A stretch of 64,000 nucleotides of DNA from Psychrobacter sp. NG254 (lineage in GTDB: Bacteria; Pseudomonadota; Gammaproteobacteria; Pseudomonadales; Moraxellaceae). The translations under genes and the position numbers were made by a program. Location of the stretch: assembly GCF_015277735.1 (NCBI RefSeq), contig NZ_JADHDA010000004.1:248001-312000 (forward strand). The letters are read 5' to 3'. A model generated the notes under the pieces. That model was given only the letters and a program-made list of their open reading frames with translations, was not told where the DNA came from and ran no database searches. Position 1 is the stretch's first letter, and the number at the start of each line of letters is the position of its first letter. Positions 1-9,037 of the stretch are shown piece by piece.

Positions 1-341
1 GGAAAGATAAAGTCACATAAATGCGGCGTGTCAACCACATTGACTGGAATGTTTAGCTCAGTGGCATCTGCATGAATCTGATGATTGAGCGTCTCATCAT
101 CAGTCGCGGCAATGATTACCCGTGCGCCTGCCATATAAGTTTTATTATAATTCTCATAGATAAACTGGTGCTTATCGTCAGTCAGCAAAGCTTGTAGCTC
201 GTGGCTGATATCGGGTGCAAGTATCGTGATACAGGCACCTGCACGGCTGAGCAAATCCGCTTTACGCAGTGCCACTTCGCCGCCGCCCACGATGAGCACT
301 TTGCGGTCTTCTAATTTAAAAAATAGCGGGAAGGTGTTCAT
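1..341 (-). CDS. cysG: Siroheme synthase N-terminal part (precorrin-2 dehydrogenase), partial
   Basis: The reverse-strand reading from the ATG at 341 runs open to the window edge, giving about 113 residues. It begins MNTFPLFFKLEDRKV and continues with a Rossmann NAD-binding motif (IVGGGEVALRKADLL) and the stretch VIIAATDDETLN, typical of the CysG/Met8 precorrin-2 dehydrogenase/ferrochelatase domain. That enzyme makes siroheme, the cofactor of sulfite reductase, which fits cysI and cysH just upstream on the same strand. A terminator-like hairpin separates it from cysH, so it may have its own promoter. The C-terminus lies outside the window, so whether it is fused to a methyltransferase domain (full CysG) or is a stand-alone dehydrogenase cannot be told. 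Confidence 0.85.
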   Translation of the reverse strand, partial: MNTFPLFFKLEDRKVLIVGGGEVALRKADLLSRAGACITILAPDISHELQALLTDDKHQFIYENYNKTYMAGARVIIAATDDETLNHQIHADATELNIPVNVVDTPHLCDFIF

Positions 342-533
342 AGTGTCACCATATATTTAATTGTTTATTATAAAAGGTAGAAAAGATATAAGGAATGCCG
401 CCATTATGAGGTATCACAGGCTTATGCTCACCTAGTGAATTGGCATTAACATATTCGTTTTTGAGATATTAATACCTATTTTCGCTAATAATAGGAATAG
501 CGGTCAGTATCGAATACAGGTAGAACACGGCAC

Positions 534-581
534 AAAAAAATCCCGCTTAACGACTCTTTAAGAGCCAAGCGGGATTTTTTT
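534..581 (-). terminator. Rho-independent terminator after cysH
   Basis: A perfect inverted repeat of 15 nt (534-548 with 567-581) contains a GC core (TCCCGCTT/AAGCGGGA) and ends in seven T on either strand. It lies 49 bp past the cysH stop, so it probably ends the cysI-DUF934-cysH transcript. It is symmetric enough to work in both directions. Confidence 0.8.
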
Positions 582-629
582 ATTTATATAGCTATTGTTC
601 AACAAACAATCGCTATAGTCAGCGCCTTA

Positions 630-1268
630 CTATAGCTGAGTATGCAAGCCACACTCACGGCTTTCTTCTACTTTCGTTGGATCAAAGTAGTCATGCTCGT
701 TCGGTAGGTTATGCTCATCTAAATAAACATCTAAATCAGCATCATTTTTTTCAAACAATGGTGCTACTTTTAGCACGCCGTCTTTTGACAGGCTAAGTAC
801 ATCAAGACCTTGGCGGAATTCAGTTTGATCCTTACGAATAGCATTGAACCAAACATCTGGCTTTAGCTCATCTAATGCACGGCGGAATGGCTCTAGTTTT
901 ACCTGATCAGTAAACTCGTCATGCTGAGGGTTGTCGATACCTGGGATACCATTCATCGTCGCGTCACGGTGCGCAGCGGTTTGCTTAGGGATGTAGGTAA
1001 CAACGTTTAGGTTCAAGTCTTTGATCAGCTTGTTGGCAAACTGATAAGTAGCATCAGTGTTATAACCTGAGTCTACCCACAATACTGTGATATCAGGGCG
1101 CTGTTTAGCAACCAAATGCAAAATCGCTGATTCATAAGGACGGAAGTTGGTCGTGATGATTGGGTTTTTTGCTTGAGTCAGTGCCCACTCAACGATTTGC
1201 TCAGGTGACTTACCTTGCAAGTCTTGGTTGGCTTGATCGAGGTCTAGGCTTGGGTGTAATTGGCTCAT
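630..1268 (-). CDS. cysH: Phosphoadenylyl/adenylyl-sulfate reductase
   Basis: This 212-aa protein of the PAPS reductase family reduces activated sulfate to sulfite in the cytoplasm. Visible features are the nucleotide-binding segment TTNFRPYESAILHLV, the DSGYNTDATYQF block (PAPS reductases have DTGYLFPETY) and the C-terminal catalytic ECGLH motif. The Cys in ECGLH is the only cysteine in the protein, so the CC...CxxC set that binds the 4Fe-4S cluster in bacterial APS reductases is absent. That points to a cluster-free, thioredoxin-dependent enzyme of PAPS-reductase type. Substrate choice (PAPS or APS) is open because no APS kinase gene is in view. AAGGAACG sits just upstream of the ATG. It is the third gene of a minus-strand unit after cysI and DUF934. 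Confidence 0.9.
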   Translation of the reverse strand: MSQLHPSLDLDQANQDLQGKSPEQIVEWALTQAKNPIITTNFRPYESAILHLVAKQRPDITVLWVDSGYNTDATYQFANKLIKDLNLNVVTYIPKQTAAHRDATMNGIPGIDNPQHDEFTDQVKLEPFRRALDELKPDVWFNAIRKDQTEFRQGLDVLSLSKDGVLKVAPLFEKNDADLDVYLDEHNLPNEHDYFDPTKVEESRECGLHTQL

Positions 1269-1352
1269 AATACGTTCCTTAATGGTTGTTAATATAAAAT
1301 TATTGATTAGAGATATTAGGTATTACTATAAAAATTATGGTCAGCGCTAAAA

Positions 1353-1973
1353 CTATGCGACTGAAGTCTCTGACGATTGTGCAAACATCGGTAAATCTGA
1401 AGCGCTTCGACCATCATAGCTACTGGCAAGAGCAGTAAAGGCTTGCTCAATGCCAAACTTAGAATCTGCTTCTAGGTCATGCTCGCTCAATACAAAGCTA
1501 TCAACGCCCGTGCGTAGCATATAAGCAATTTGATCACGGCCAAACGCGCCAGCCACTCGAATCTCGCCTGTATAACCAACTTGGCGCAGCGTACGTGCAA
1601 AGCTAAAGTGACGACCATCAGCGAATTTTGGCACATCAATCACGATAAGCGCCTGCTTTGATAAGAACTCACTAAGTCCTTCTAGTGCATCAGCGTCAGT
1701 ATCGGCAGTAACCCACAATCCAAGTCGGCTACTGTGTTGCACGATCAGCTCATAAACTTCTTTGATCAGACCACCAGCTTGTGCGCCTGATTCGTCTAAT
1801 AAATCAGCGAGCGGCACAATGACGTCAGGTTTTTCTTGTTTTTGTAGTAGCTCAAGCAACGTAATGTTAGTCGATACAATGCTCTCTGGTAGCGCATCAG
1901 TGGTGAGTACATGCCACGTATCTTGACTGCCAATATCGACGCCATGACTGTCCAAAATATGGTGATTAGCCAT
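1353..1973 (-). CDS. DUF934 protein, sulfite-reductase partner
   Basis: This 206-aa protein matches the DUF934 family by general pattern (DVIVPLADLLDESGAQAGG near the start, a C-terminal helix-rich half with ADGRHFSFARTLRQVGYTG). Such genes usually sit directly after cysI-type sulfite reductase genes and are thought to help electron delivery or assembly; the function is unproven. I chose the ATG at 1973 over an upstream alternative because it overlaps the cysI stop by 8 bp (ATGGCTAA), a typical coupled arrangement. The stop is 84 bp before cysH. The protein has no cysteine pairs, signal peptide or membrane segment. Confidence 0.8.
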   Translation of the reverse strand: MANHHILDSHGVDIGSQDTWHVLTTDALPESIVSTNITLLELLQKQEKPDVIVPLADLLDESGAQAGGLIKEVYELIVQHSSRLGLWVTADTDADALEGLSEFLSKQALIVIDVPKFADGRHFSFARTLRQVGYTGEIRVAGAFGRDQIAYMLRTGVDSFVLSEHDLEADSKFGIEQAFTALASSYDGRSASDLPMFAQSSETSVA

Positions 1974-3657
1974 AGACCTTCTCCTTAAATGGATCAATAC
2001 CAACGCGCTCAACCAATTGACCAAAGCTCTCTACATCGTTATCAGTGCTGGCACGTAAGTCCACATAGACATCAACGATCTGCTGTATGGTGTTTGCGAC
2101 CTCAAAGGCAGGCACAGATTTTCCTAGGATTTTACCAAGTTTGGCATCGTCGCTAGAGTTGCCGCCAAGGCTGATCTGATACCAATGTTCGCCTTTCTTA
2201 TCGACGCCCAAGATACCAATATCGCCTGTATGATGGTGCGCACAAGCATTGATACAGCCAGACATGTTGAGGCGAATCTCACCCAAGTCATATAGATAGT
2301 CTAAGTCATCAAACTGCTTTTCGATTTGTTCAGCGATGTTATGCGTCGTTGCATTGGCAAGCGAGCAGTAATCCCAACCTGGGCAGACAATCATATCTGT
2401 TAAGGTATTGATGTTTGCGCGCGCTAAATGCAACTCTGCTAGCTGCTGCCATAACTCATAAAGATTATTGGTTTGCACATCAGCAAATACTAGATTCTGC
2501 TGATAAGTACCGCGCAGCTCACCAAAGCTGTATTTGTCAGAAAGATCAGCCAGTGCATCCATCTGTGACTCACTGACATCACCGGATGGCACATATTTGC
2601 CATCGACCAAGCCTGCTTTGAGAGAAATAACCACGGCACGATAGCCAGCTATTTTGTGTGCTACGGTGTTTTGGTTGTACCAGTTGGCAAAATCTTTATC
2701 AGCGCTCAGTTGCTGTTGTAGCTCAGACTGTACTTGTAGTGCGTCAAACGATGCATAGTCAGGCTCACTAAAGAAACCAGTCGCTGTTGCAAAGTTCTCA
2801 TCAGTCAAAGTCAATGGGCCATCTTTGGTATGAGCCTCCCACTCGGCATTGACCAATTTGGCAAAGGCTGGACCGCCCATGCTTTCGACCAAAATTTTGA
2901 TACGTGATCTGTATTTACTGCCTTTGTCACGGCGACCATGCAAGTTATAGACACGCAAGATGGCGTCTAAATAACTCAGCAGATGCTGACGCGGCAAGAA
3001 TTTATTGATAACTTTACCAAGGACAGGAATACGTCCTAGACCGCCACCAACCAATACTTCAAAACCAATCTCACCTTCGTCATTGGTTTTTACGTGTAGA
3101 CCGACATCATGTACTTGAGTTGCCGCGCGGTCATCATTGGTCCCGATGACAGCAATCTTAAATTTACGCGGCAAAAAAGCAAACTCAGGGTGGAAGGTTG
3201 ACCACTGACGGATAATTTCACAGTAAGGACGTGGATCAGCGATTTCTTCTTTATGAATACCAGCATATGGATCAGTGGTGGTATTACGGATACAGTTGCC
3301 TGAGGTTTGGATAGCATGCATCTGTACTGAGGCTAGTTCAGCTAAGATATCTGGCACATCTTCTAGCTTTGGCCAGTTCAGCTGAATATTAGTACGCGTG
3401 GTAAAGTGCCCATAGCCTTTATCATACTTACGAGTAATCTCGGCCAATTTGCGCAATTGATAGCTGGCAAGCAAACCGTAAGGAATGGCGATACGCAACA
3501 TCGGCGCATAACGCTGGATATACAGGCCATTTTGCAATCGCAATGGCAAAAACTGCTCTTCTGGCAGCTCACCTGCCAAAAATCGCTCGGTTTGGTCGCG
3601 AAATTGGGCAACTCGTTCCTCTACCAAAGTCTGGTCAGCGTAATTATATTGATACAT
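1966..3657 (-). CDS. cysI: Sulfite reductase hemoprotein (nitrite/sulfite reductase family)
   Basis: This 563-aa cytoplasmic enzyme reduces sulfite to sulfide with six electrons, using coupled siroheme and 4Fe-4S cofactors. The cluster/siroheme ligands are visible as C425-x5-C431 (CPGWDYC) and C468-x3-C472 (GCINAC). The N-terminal half carries the ferredoxin-like repeat with YGHFTTRTNIQLNWP and the siroheme-contacting segment TSGNCIRNTTTDPYAG. It is the first gene of the minus-strand unit cysI-DUF934-cysH and diverges from sat. No CysJ flavoprotein is next to it, so the electron donor is unclear (ferredoxin or a distant flavoprotein). The ribosome binding site is weak (GAGATTACGTC before the ATG). 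A nitrite reductase is the alternative, but the cys neighbours make sulfite far more likely. Confidence 0.92.
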   Translation of the reverse strand: MYQYNYADQTLVEERVAQFRDQTERFLAGELPEEQFLPLRLQNGLYIQRYAPMLRIAIPYGLLASYQLRKLAEITRKYDKGYGHFTTRTNIQLNWPKLEDVPDILAELASVQMHAIQTSGNCIRNTTTDPYAGIHKEEIADPRPYCEIIRQWSTFHPEFAFLPRKFKIAVIGTNDDRAATQVHDVGLHVKTNDEGEIGFEVLVGGGLGRIPVLGKVINKFLPRQHLLSYLDAILRVYNLHGRRDKGSKYRSRIKILVESMGGPAFAKLVNAEWEAHTKDGPLTLTDENFATATGFFSEPDYASFDALQVQSELQQQLSADKDFANWYNQNTVAHKIAGYRAVVISLKAGLVDGKYVPSGDVSESQMDALADLSDKYSFGELRGTYQQNLVFADVQTNNLYELWQQLAELHLARANINTLTDMIVCPGWDYCSLANATTHNIAEQIEKQFDDLDYLYDLGEIRLNMSGCINACAHHHTGDIGILGVDKKGEHWYQISLGGNSSDDAKLGKILGKSVPAFEVANTIQQIVDVYVDLRASTDNDVESFGQLVERVGIDPFKEKVYG

Positions 3658-4005
3658 GACGTAATCTCAGTTTTGTTTTTAATCTTAAAATCAGCGACGA
3701 AAATGATTTGCGTGTGTAATAGGTTTTATTGCCGTTCACAATGTAAATAATTCAGCTATACATCATATAAGCTTGTACTCAAAATCATAAATTCCTTTCA
3801 GACATATCCATATCCAAACACAGCATAAATTTTCATAACGAAAGTTAGGTAGCCTATGCGTATCGAATTCAATGCCTGATTGCTATCACTCTTCTAATGA
3901 CTATTGCTTTATTTAGCTTTTGCTAGTGGCCGCCTATATAAGCGACACTTTACAGCAACTTATTTTCTCCGACCATGCTTTTATTTAAGAGGTTTTAAAA
4001 ATTAT
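3658..4005. promoter_or_regulatory. Divergent control region between cysI and sat
   Basis: This 348-bp AT-rich gap has no gene. Both flanking genes start here and point away from each other, so it should contain the promoters and probably CysB-type control sites of both sulfate-assimilation units. I could not fix -35/-10 boxes with confidence. A Shine-Dalgarno-like AAGAGG (3988-3993) lies 12 nt before the sat ATG. Confidence 0.5.
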
Positions 4006-5256
4006 ATGACTCAAACTCAAGCTCCGACCCAGTCAAAACTCGTTCCACCGCATGGTAGTGACGTGCTTAAACCTTTACTATTAAATGATGATGCACGTGC
4101 TCAAGCATTAGAGCTTGCCAGCACATTGCCATCTATTACCTTAAGCTCACGTGAGCGCGGCGATTTAATCATGTTCGGTATCGGCGGTTTCACTCCGTTA
4201 AATGGTTTTATGAATCAAGCGGATTGGCAGGGTGTGGTAGACAACATGCGCTTGCAAAGCGGTGACAACGCGGGTTTATTTTGGCCAATCCCTATCACTT
4301 TGTCTGCGCCAAAAGAGACTGCGGATAATTTGAGCCAAGGCGACAAAGTAGCATTGGTCGCTCAAGATGGCGAAGTCATGGGTATCTTGACGGTAGAAGA
4401 GACTTATACCATCGATAAAGAGCATGAGTGTCAGCAAGTATTTACGACTACGGATTCAGAGCATCCAGGCGTTCAACAAGTTCTAAGCCAAGAAGCCGTC
4501 AATATTGCCGGTAGCGTTGAAGTATTAAGCGAAGGTGAGTTCCCAGCACTATATCCAGAGATCTACAAAACGCCAGCAGAAACGCGTGAAATCTTAGATG
4601 CTAAAGGCTGGAAAACAGTGGCCGCATTCCAAACGCGTAACCCAATGCACCGCTCACATGAGTATTTGGCCAAGATTGCGATTGAGATCTGTGATGGTGT
4701 GTTGATTCATTCATTATTAGGCGCATTGAAACCTGGTGACATCCCAGCAGACGTCCGTCAAGAAGCTATTAAAACCTTGATCGATAACTACTTTAGACAA
4801 GATACCGTGATCCAAGCGGGTTATCCGTTGGATATGCGCTATGCCGGTCCACGTGAGGCGCTACTACATGCGCTATTCCGTCAAAACTATGGCTGTAGCC
4901 ACCTGATTGTCGGTCGTGACCATGCTGGTGTCGGCGATTACTACGGTGCGTTTGATGCGCAAACGATTTTTGAACACGTTGGAAAAGATGACCTTATCAC
5001 CCAACCGCTCAAAATTGGCTGGACGTTCTGGTGTAACGCTTGTAATGCGATGGCGTCAGACAAAACTTGCCCGCATGATGCCTCTGAGCACGTTAAAGTA
5101 TCAGGTACCAAGCTGCGTAAAGCACTATCGGAAGATGAAGATGTACCAGAGAACTTTAGCCGCCCAGAAGTGCTACAGATTTTGCGTGATTATTACGCTG
5201 GTATCGCTATTGATGAGCGTACTGAAGTTAAATTAACGGGTGCATCTGCAGTATAA
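4006..5256 (+). CDS. sat: ATP sulfurylase, single-chain type
   Basis: Sulfate adenylyltransferase, 416 aa, makes adenylyl sulfate (APS) from ATP and sulfate. Signature motifs are [10 protein letters not shown] (residues 209-218, ATP-binding) and GRDHAG (303-308). A C-terminal cysteine set, C343-xx-C346 and C355, resembles the zinc site seen in some family members. This is the homo-oligomeric Sat, not the CysD/CysN heterodimer of enterobacteria. The ATG at 4006 fits the conserved N-terminus ([14 protein letters not shown] begins at residue 11); an in-frame extension to 3904 shows no similarity to the family. It stands alone on the plus strand with its own terminator and diverges from cysI. Confidence 0.93.
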   Translation: MTQTQAPTQSKLVPPHGSDVLKPLLLNDDARAQALELASTLPSITLSSRERGDLIMFGIGGFTPLNGFMNQADWQGVVDNMRLQSGDNAGLFWPIPITLSAPKETADNLSQGDKVALVAQDGEVMGILTVEETYTIDKEHECQQVFTTTDSEHPGVQQVLSQEAVNIAGSVEVLSEGEFPALYPEIYKTPAETREILDAKGWKTVAAFQTRNPMHRSHEYLAKIAIEICDGVLIHSLLGALKPGDIPADVRQEAIKTLIDNYFRQDTVIQAGYPLDMRYAGPREALLHALFRQNYGCSHLIVGRDHAGVGDYYGAFDAQTIFEHVGKDDLITQPLKIGWTFWCNACNAMASDKTCPHDASEHVKVSGTKLRKALSEDEDVPENFSRPEVLQILRDYYAGIAIDERTEVKLTGASAV

Positions 5257-5298
5257 AGGCAGATCATCAGGATAAATAACTCGTACTAAGCCAGTCGT

Positions 5299-5340
5299 AA
5301 AAAAGGTGTCAGACTTATGGTCTGGCACCTTTTTATTTTT
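5299..5340 (+). terminator. Terminator after sat
   Basis: An imperfect inverted repeat (AAAAAGGTGTCAGA with TCTGGCACCTTTTT, one G-U pair) around a short loop, followed by TTATTTTT, 42 bp past the sat stop. Confidence 0.8.
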
Positions 5341-5390
5341 ATCACTATTTTAAAATGAAAACACACCCTAACACATGCTAGTGCTGACTA

Positions 5391-5948
5391 TTAAATCTCT
5401 AAATCTTCTGCCAGCTTTTTATATTCTCCAGCAAGCGAGCCACCACCTGAGCAAAAATAGTTCAACGCATACTTATCTGTGCTGTCGATGATGAGCTTGT
5501 CGTCTTTAAATTGGAAAAAAGCCGTACTGTCATTTACCGTTGCCTGAAAAATCGTACCGTGAGCGGTATCTTGCCCCATGAGTGTCGCCTTACCATCGAA
5601 ATGACAAGTAGGTTTTTTAATATCGCTGCGTGAACGAACTTTAATGTCAATCTGTCGATCACTCTCTGCGCGTACTATCACGCCAACCCAATCATAGCCT
5701 TGGGCACGTTTGTCGTAGTCGGCAGAAGCATAATCCGCTGAAACCGTATCTGCTGAGACATTGTCACCCAAGATATTACTTTGAATAGCTGGCAAAGTAG
5801 ATGTTGTACTGGCAACTGATTTGACCTTGCTGTGGCTATCGCTATTCACAGTGGGCGACACACTATTACAGCCTGTTAAAGCTGCTAGGGTAGAGGTCAT
5901 CATTATTAGCCCTACAATAGAACGAAATTGACGGTATGAAGTATTCAT
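5391..5948 (-). CDS. Putative lipoprotein of unknown function
   Basis: A 185-aa protein with a lipoprotein signal: charged MNTSYRQFR, hydrophobic segment, then the lipobox LTGC with Cys27. A linker rich in Ser/Thr/Asp with a short internal repeat (VSAD, VSADYASADYD) precedes a compact C-terminal domain of about 110 residues that contains two cysteines (C in KPTCHFDG and C in NYFCSGGG), perhaps a disulfide. I do not recognise the family. The ATG at 5948 was preferred to one 39 nt upstream because it places the signal peptide at the N-terminus. It sits alone between sat and the sulfate transporter and points against both. Confidence 0.7.
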   Translation of the reverse strand: MNTSYRQFRSIVGLIMMTSTLAALTGCNSVSPTVNSDSHSKVKSVASTTSTLPAIQSNILGDNVSADTVSADYASADYDKRAQGYDWVGVIVRAESDRQIDIKVRSRSDIKKPTCHFDGKATLMGQDTAHGTIFQATVNDSTAFFQFKDDKLIIDSTDKYALNYFCSGGGSLAGEYKKLAEDLEI

Positions 5949-6285
5949 ATAAGGGCCTTTGGTCAAGTAGGAAGGTAAGGTTTGCATCGTATGGGAATAA
6001 AGTTTATCGCATACAAATAATGGTACAGCCTACCCAAATCATAGTCTACTTAATAAACCTGCCAGCAGTTATTTACCTCCTTTTATGCTTGATGCTGCAA
6101 AACGATTGCTAGCCCCACTTATGCCAACTTCACTAGTCGATAAGCTAATTCGTCACTAAGCGTTTGCTATTTATGCTGCTAGCATAGCTTTCATCATCCC
6201 GACAACCGAACTCAAAAGATTGTAGGCCCTGTGATGATGGTCAAGATTTTGACGAAACGCTTCTACTACTTTTATCGAGAGCATC
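5949..6285. promoter_or_regulatory. Intergenic region upstream of the sulfate importer
   Basis: This 337-bp gap has no gene and lies between the divergent lipoprotein gene and the first sulfate-binding protein gene. It includes a small palindrome at 6172-6186 (TATGCT-gct-AGCATA) about 100 bp before the start codon, which could be an operator. No CysB site can be assigned by eye. Confidence 0.35.
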
Positions 6286-7413
6286 ATGCAAAAAAAATTC
6301 AAACAAATCAGCATTGCTAGCATCCAGTCAATAAACTATAAACAGACGACAGCGCGTGTACTTGCCACCAGCGGTATGCTTGCAGCAGCGATAATGATGA
6401 CAGGCTGCAGTCCAACAGAAGCGACGCAAGATGACGCGGCAAATAATGGCAGTGTCGAGACGCAGGATATCGATCTGCTCAACGTCTCCTATGATGTGTC
6501 TCGCGATTTTTATAAAGACTACAACACTTTATTTAGCACCGACTATCAAAAATCTCATCCAAATAGCAAAATAAATATCAATCAGTCGCATGGCGGCTCT
6601 AGTAAGCAGGCGCTCTCTGTTGCCAACGGTTTGCAAGCGGATGTAGTGACCTTTAACCAAGAGAGTGATATGAATCTGTTGGTTGAAAAAGGTTTGGTGG
6701 CTGCTGACTGGCAGCAAGCACTTCCAAATAATGCCGTGCCGTACACCAGCACTATGGTACTACTGGTCCGCGCTGGCAATCCAAAAAATATCAAAGACTG
6801 GTCAGATTTGGCACGTAATGATATCGATGTGGTCATCCCGAACCCTAAAACCAGTGGTACCGCGCGTTATGCCTTTTTGGGTGCTTATGGCTACGGCTTA
6901 CACCAATTCAAAGAAAACAGTAATGAAAACCCTGTAAAAACCAATGATTTTATCAAAAAGCTGCTGGCCAACGTCGTCACTTATGACAATGGTGCACGCG
7001 CTGCGACGACCAGCTTTACCCAGCGTGGTCTAGGTGATGTGCTAATCACTACCGAAAACGAAGCACATTTGACTGCACAGCAATTTGCAAAGGGTAAAGT
7101 CGACATCGTATACCCAAGCTATTCGATTGTGATTGCCAACCCAGTGGCAGTCGTAACGGCAGTGACTGAAAAATCTGGTAAGACAGAGGCGGCAAGTGCT
7201 TATCTGAAGGGGTTATGGGATAAGCCTGCTCAAGAGCTCATGGCAAAAATGTACATGCGTCCGAGTGATGAGCAAATCTTAGCTGCTCACAAAGATACTT
7301 TGCCTGATATTGAAACGTTTGAGCCTGTGGCTGTCTTTGGCTCATGGACAGAGATTATGGATGCCTTTTTTGTAGATGGCGGGCGTTTCGATCAGTTGGC
7401 AATTGCTAAGTAG
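6286..7413 (+). CDS. Sulfate ABC transporter substrate-binding lipoprotein, copy 1
   Basis: A 375-aa protein of the sulfate/thiosulfate-binding (Sbp/CysP) family that captures sulfate in the periplasm for the CysTWA permease. Family blocks are visible: LNVSYDVSRDFYKDYN, QSHGGSSKQALSVANGLQADVVTFN, RYAFLGAYGYGL and the C-terminal GGRFDQLAIAK. The N-terminus is long (about 40 residues) and ends in the lipobox MMTGC followed by an acidic linker, so it is probably anchored in a membrane by lipid, unlike soluble enterobacterial Sbp. It is a close paralogue of the next gene. The transporter genes follow on the same strand. Confidence 0.9.
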   Translation: MQKKFKQISIASIQSINYKQTTARVLATSGMLAAAIMMTGCSPTEATQDDAANNGSVETQDIDLLNVSYDVSRDFYKDYNTLFSTDYQKSHPNSKININQSHGGSSKQALSVANGLQADVVTFNQESDMNLLVEKGLVAADWQQALPNNAVPYTSTMVLLVRAGNPKNIKDWSDLARNDIDVVIPNPKTSGTARYAFLGAYGYGLHQFKENSNENPVKTNDFIKKLLANVVTYDNGARAATTSFTQRGLGDVLITTENEAHLTAQQFAKGKVDIVYPSYSIVIANPVAVVTAVTEKSGKTEAASAYLKGLWDKPAQELMAKMYMRPSDEQILAAHKDTLPDIETFEPVAVFGSWTEIMDAFFVDGGRFDQLAIAK

Positions 7414-7440
7414 TCATTGGTTTTTGGTTTATAGAACTGT

Positions 7441-7478
7441 CTATCTTATCCGCTGTCAGTGAGTGATGTATAAGATAG
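7441..7478 (+). other. Hairpin between the two binding-protein genes
   Basis: Perfect 9-bp arms (CTATCTTAT 7441-7449 and ATAAGATAG 7470-7478) with a 20-nt loop, 27 bp past the stop of copy 1 and without a T-run. It might stabilise or attenuate the mRNA. The rest of the 268-bp gap shows nothing clear. Confidence 0.4.
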
Positions 7479-7681
7479 GTAGGACTCATCCCAGCATTAA
7501 CGTCACCAACGAGTAAACCGTCAGTTATAGATATAGCCTATTTTAATAAATTATTGATATATCTAGCTTTGTTCTCTGGTTATTCCCTTTTGGCAATAAC
7601 ATACGCATATTCATCATTAAACATAATAAGATGGCGCTGTTAGCATACTTGCATTACACAACAGACATCTTTGAGGTATTT

Positions 7682-8773
7682 ATGACAGACGTAGCTCGTT
7701 ATCATCAGAAAAGCAAAACCTTTAGTGCTTTGAGTATCGCTGGCGTTGCTTTGACACTTGGTCTTGCTGGCTGTAGCAACAGTGAAACGACCGATGCCGC
7801 AGCTGACGGTTCAGCGGCGACAGAAGGTCAAAGCATTGAGCTACTTAATGTTTCTTATGATGTGGCACGTGACTTTTATAAAGACTACAACCCGTTGTTT
7901 GTTGAGCATTATAAAGCGGAACACCCAGGCAGCAATATCTTGATAAAACAGTCGCATGGCGGCTCTAGTAAACAAGCACTGTCTGTGGCCAATGGTCTAC
8001 AAGCGGATGTTGCCACCATGAACCAAGGCTCTGATATTGAGCTGCTTGAGAAAAAAGGCTTGGTTGAGTCAGATTGGGAAAGCAAGTTCCCAGACAATGC
8101 CGTGCCGTTTACCAGCACGATTGTATTTTTGGTACGTAAAGACAATCCAAAAAATATCAAAGACTGGGAAGACTTGACCAAAGACGGTGTTGAGATTGTT
8201 ATGGCCAATCCAAAGGTGACGGGTAACGGTCGCTATGCCTTCTTAGGTGCTTACGGTTATGGTCTGCATGCTTTTAATAAAGATGAAACAAAAGCTAAAG
8301 GCTACGTAAAAGACATGCTAAAAAATGTCAAAGTCTATGAAAACGGTGGACGTGCCGCGACAACGACTTTTGTACAGCGCGGTATCGGTGATGTCTTGGT
8401 CACTTTTGAAAACGAAGCCAACCTAGCAGCGACTGATTTTGGCGCTGGTCAAGTAGACATCGTTTATCCAAAATACTCGATCAAATCAGAAAGCCCTGTG
8501 GCTATTGTGAAGACTGTAACAGACAAGAAAGGCACCACAGATGCTGCCAAAGCGTATCTTGATTACTTATGGAGTGAGCCTGCGCAGCAACTAGCCGCCG
8601 ATCTATATCTGCGTCCTAGCGTCAAAAGCGTTCTTGATAAAAACGGTGACAAATTACCGCCAATTGAGACGTTCCGTCCGAACGATGCTTTTGGCACATG
8701 GGATGAGATCATGAGCACTTACTTTAGTGATGGCGGTGTGTTTGACCAATTAGCGATTAATGCGCCTCAGTAA
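7682..8773 (+). CDS. Sulfate ABC transporter substrate-binding lipoprotein, copy 2
   Basis: A 363-aa Sbp-family protein, very similar along its length to copy 1 (shared QSHGGSSKQALSVANGLQAD, PKNIKDW, RYAFLGAYGYGLH, GGVFDQLAIN). It also has a lipobox (LAGC) after a short hydrophobic segment. The ATG at 7682 is chosen because TTGAGG lies 6 nt upstream and the signal peptide then starts properly; an upstream in-frame extension looks non-coding. Having two binding proteins for one permease suggests different affinity, ligand (sulfate or thiosulfate) or expression. Confidence 0.9.
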   Translation: MTDVARYHQKSKTFSALSIAGVALTLGLAGCSNSETTDAAADGSAATEGQSIELLNVSYDVARDFYKDYNPLFVEHYKAEHPGSNILIKQSHGGSSKQALSVANGLQADVATMNQGSDIELLEKKGLVESDWESKFPDNAVPFTSTIVFLVRKDNPKNIKDWEDLTKDGVEIVMANPKVTGNGRYAFLGAYGYGLHAFNKDETKAKGYVKDMLKNVKVYENGGRAATTTFVQRGIGDVLVTFENEANLAATDFGAGQVDIVYPKYSIKSESPVAIVKTVTDKKGTTDAAKAYLDYLWSEPAQQLAADLYLRPSVKSVLDKNGDKLPPIETFRPNDAFGTWDEIMSTYFSDGGVFDQLAINAPQ

Positions 8774-8858
8774 TTACTAGCCAATTGCTTAGAGCAGCTA
8801 CTGCGCTAACCACTGAAACTGGTTAATGCTTAACGCAGTCAGTCATGAAGCACCCCAT

Positions 8859-8889
8859 AAAGGACATGGTCGTACGCACTATGTCCTTT
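8859..8889 (+). terminator. Hairpin between binding protein 2 and cysT, possible attenuator
   Basis: Perfect 9-bp arms (AAAGGACAT, ATGTCCTTT) with a 13-nt loop, followed by ATATTATAAG rather than a clean T-run. A leaky stop here would keep membrane permease expression below that of the binding protein. It lies 149 bp before cysT. Confidence 0.45.
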
Positions 8890-9037
8890 ATATTATAAGC
8901 CGACCAATAATAATTTTAATAATAAAATCAATAACGAATTTAACCATAGTCTTACGGTGAGGGTCCTACGGTGAGTATCCTCGCTAAGTACTTACGTAAA
9001 GCACCTACGTACCATCAGTTAGGCAATAGGAATCACT

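Noticed and set aside
3406..3750. Plus-strand frame over the cysI 5' end
   Set aside because: Antisense shadow of the well-conserved cysI coding sequence.
3904..4005. N-terminal extension of sat to an upstream start
   Set aside because: Family similarity begins after the ATG at 4006, which has its own AAGAGG; the extension looks like promoter DNA.
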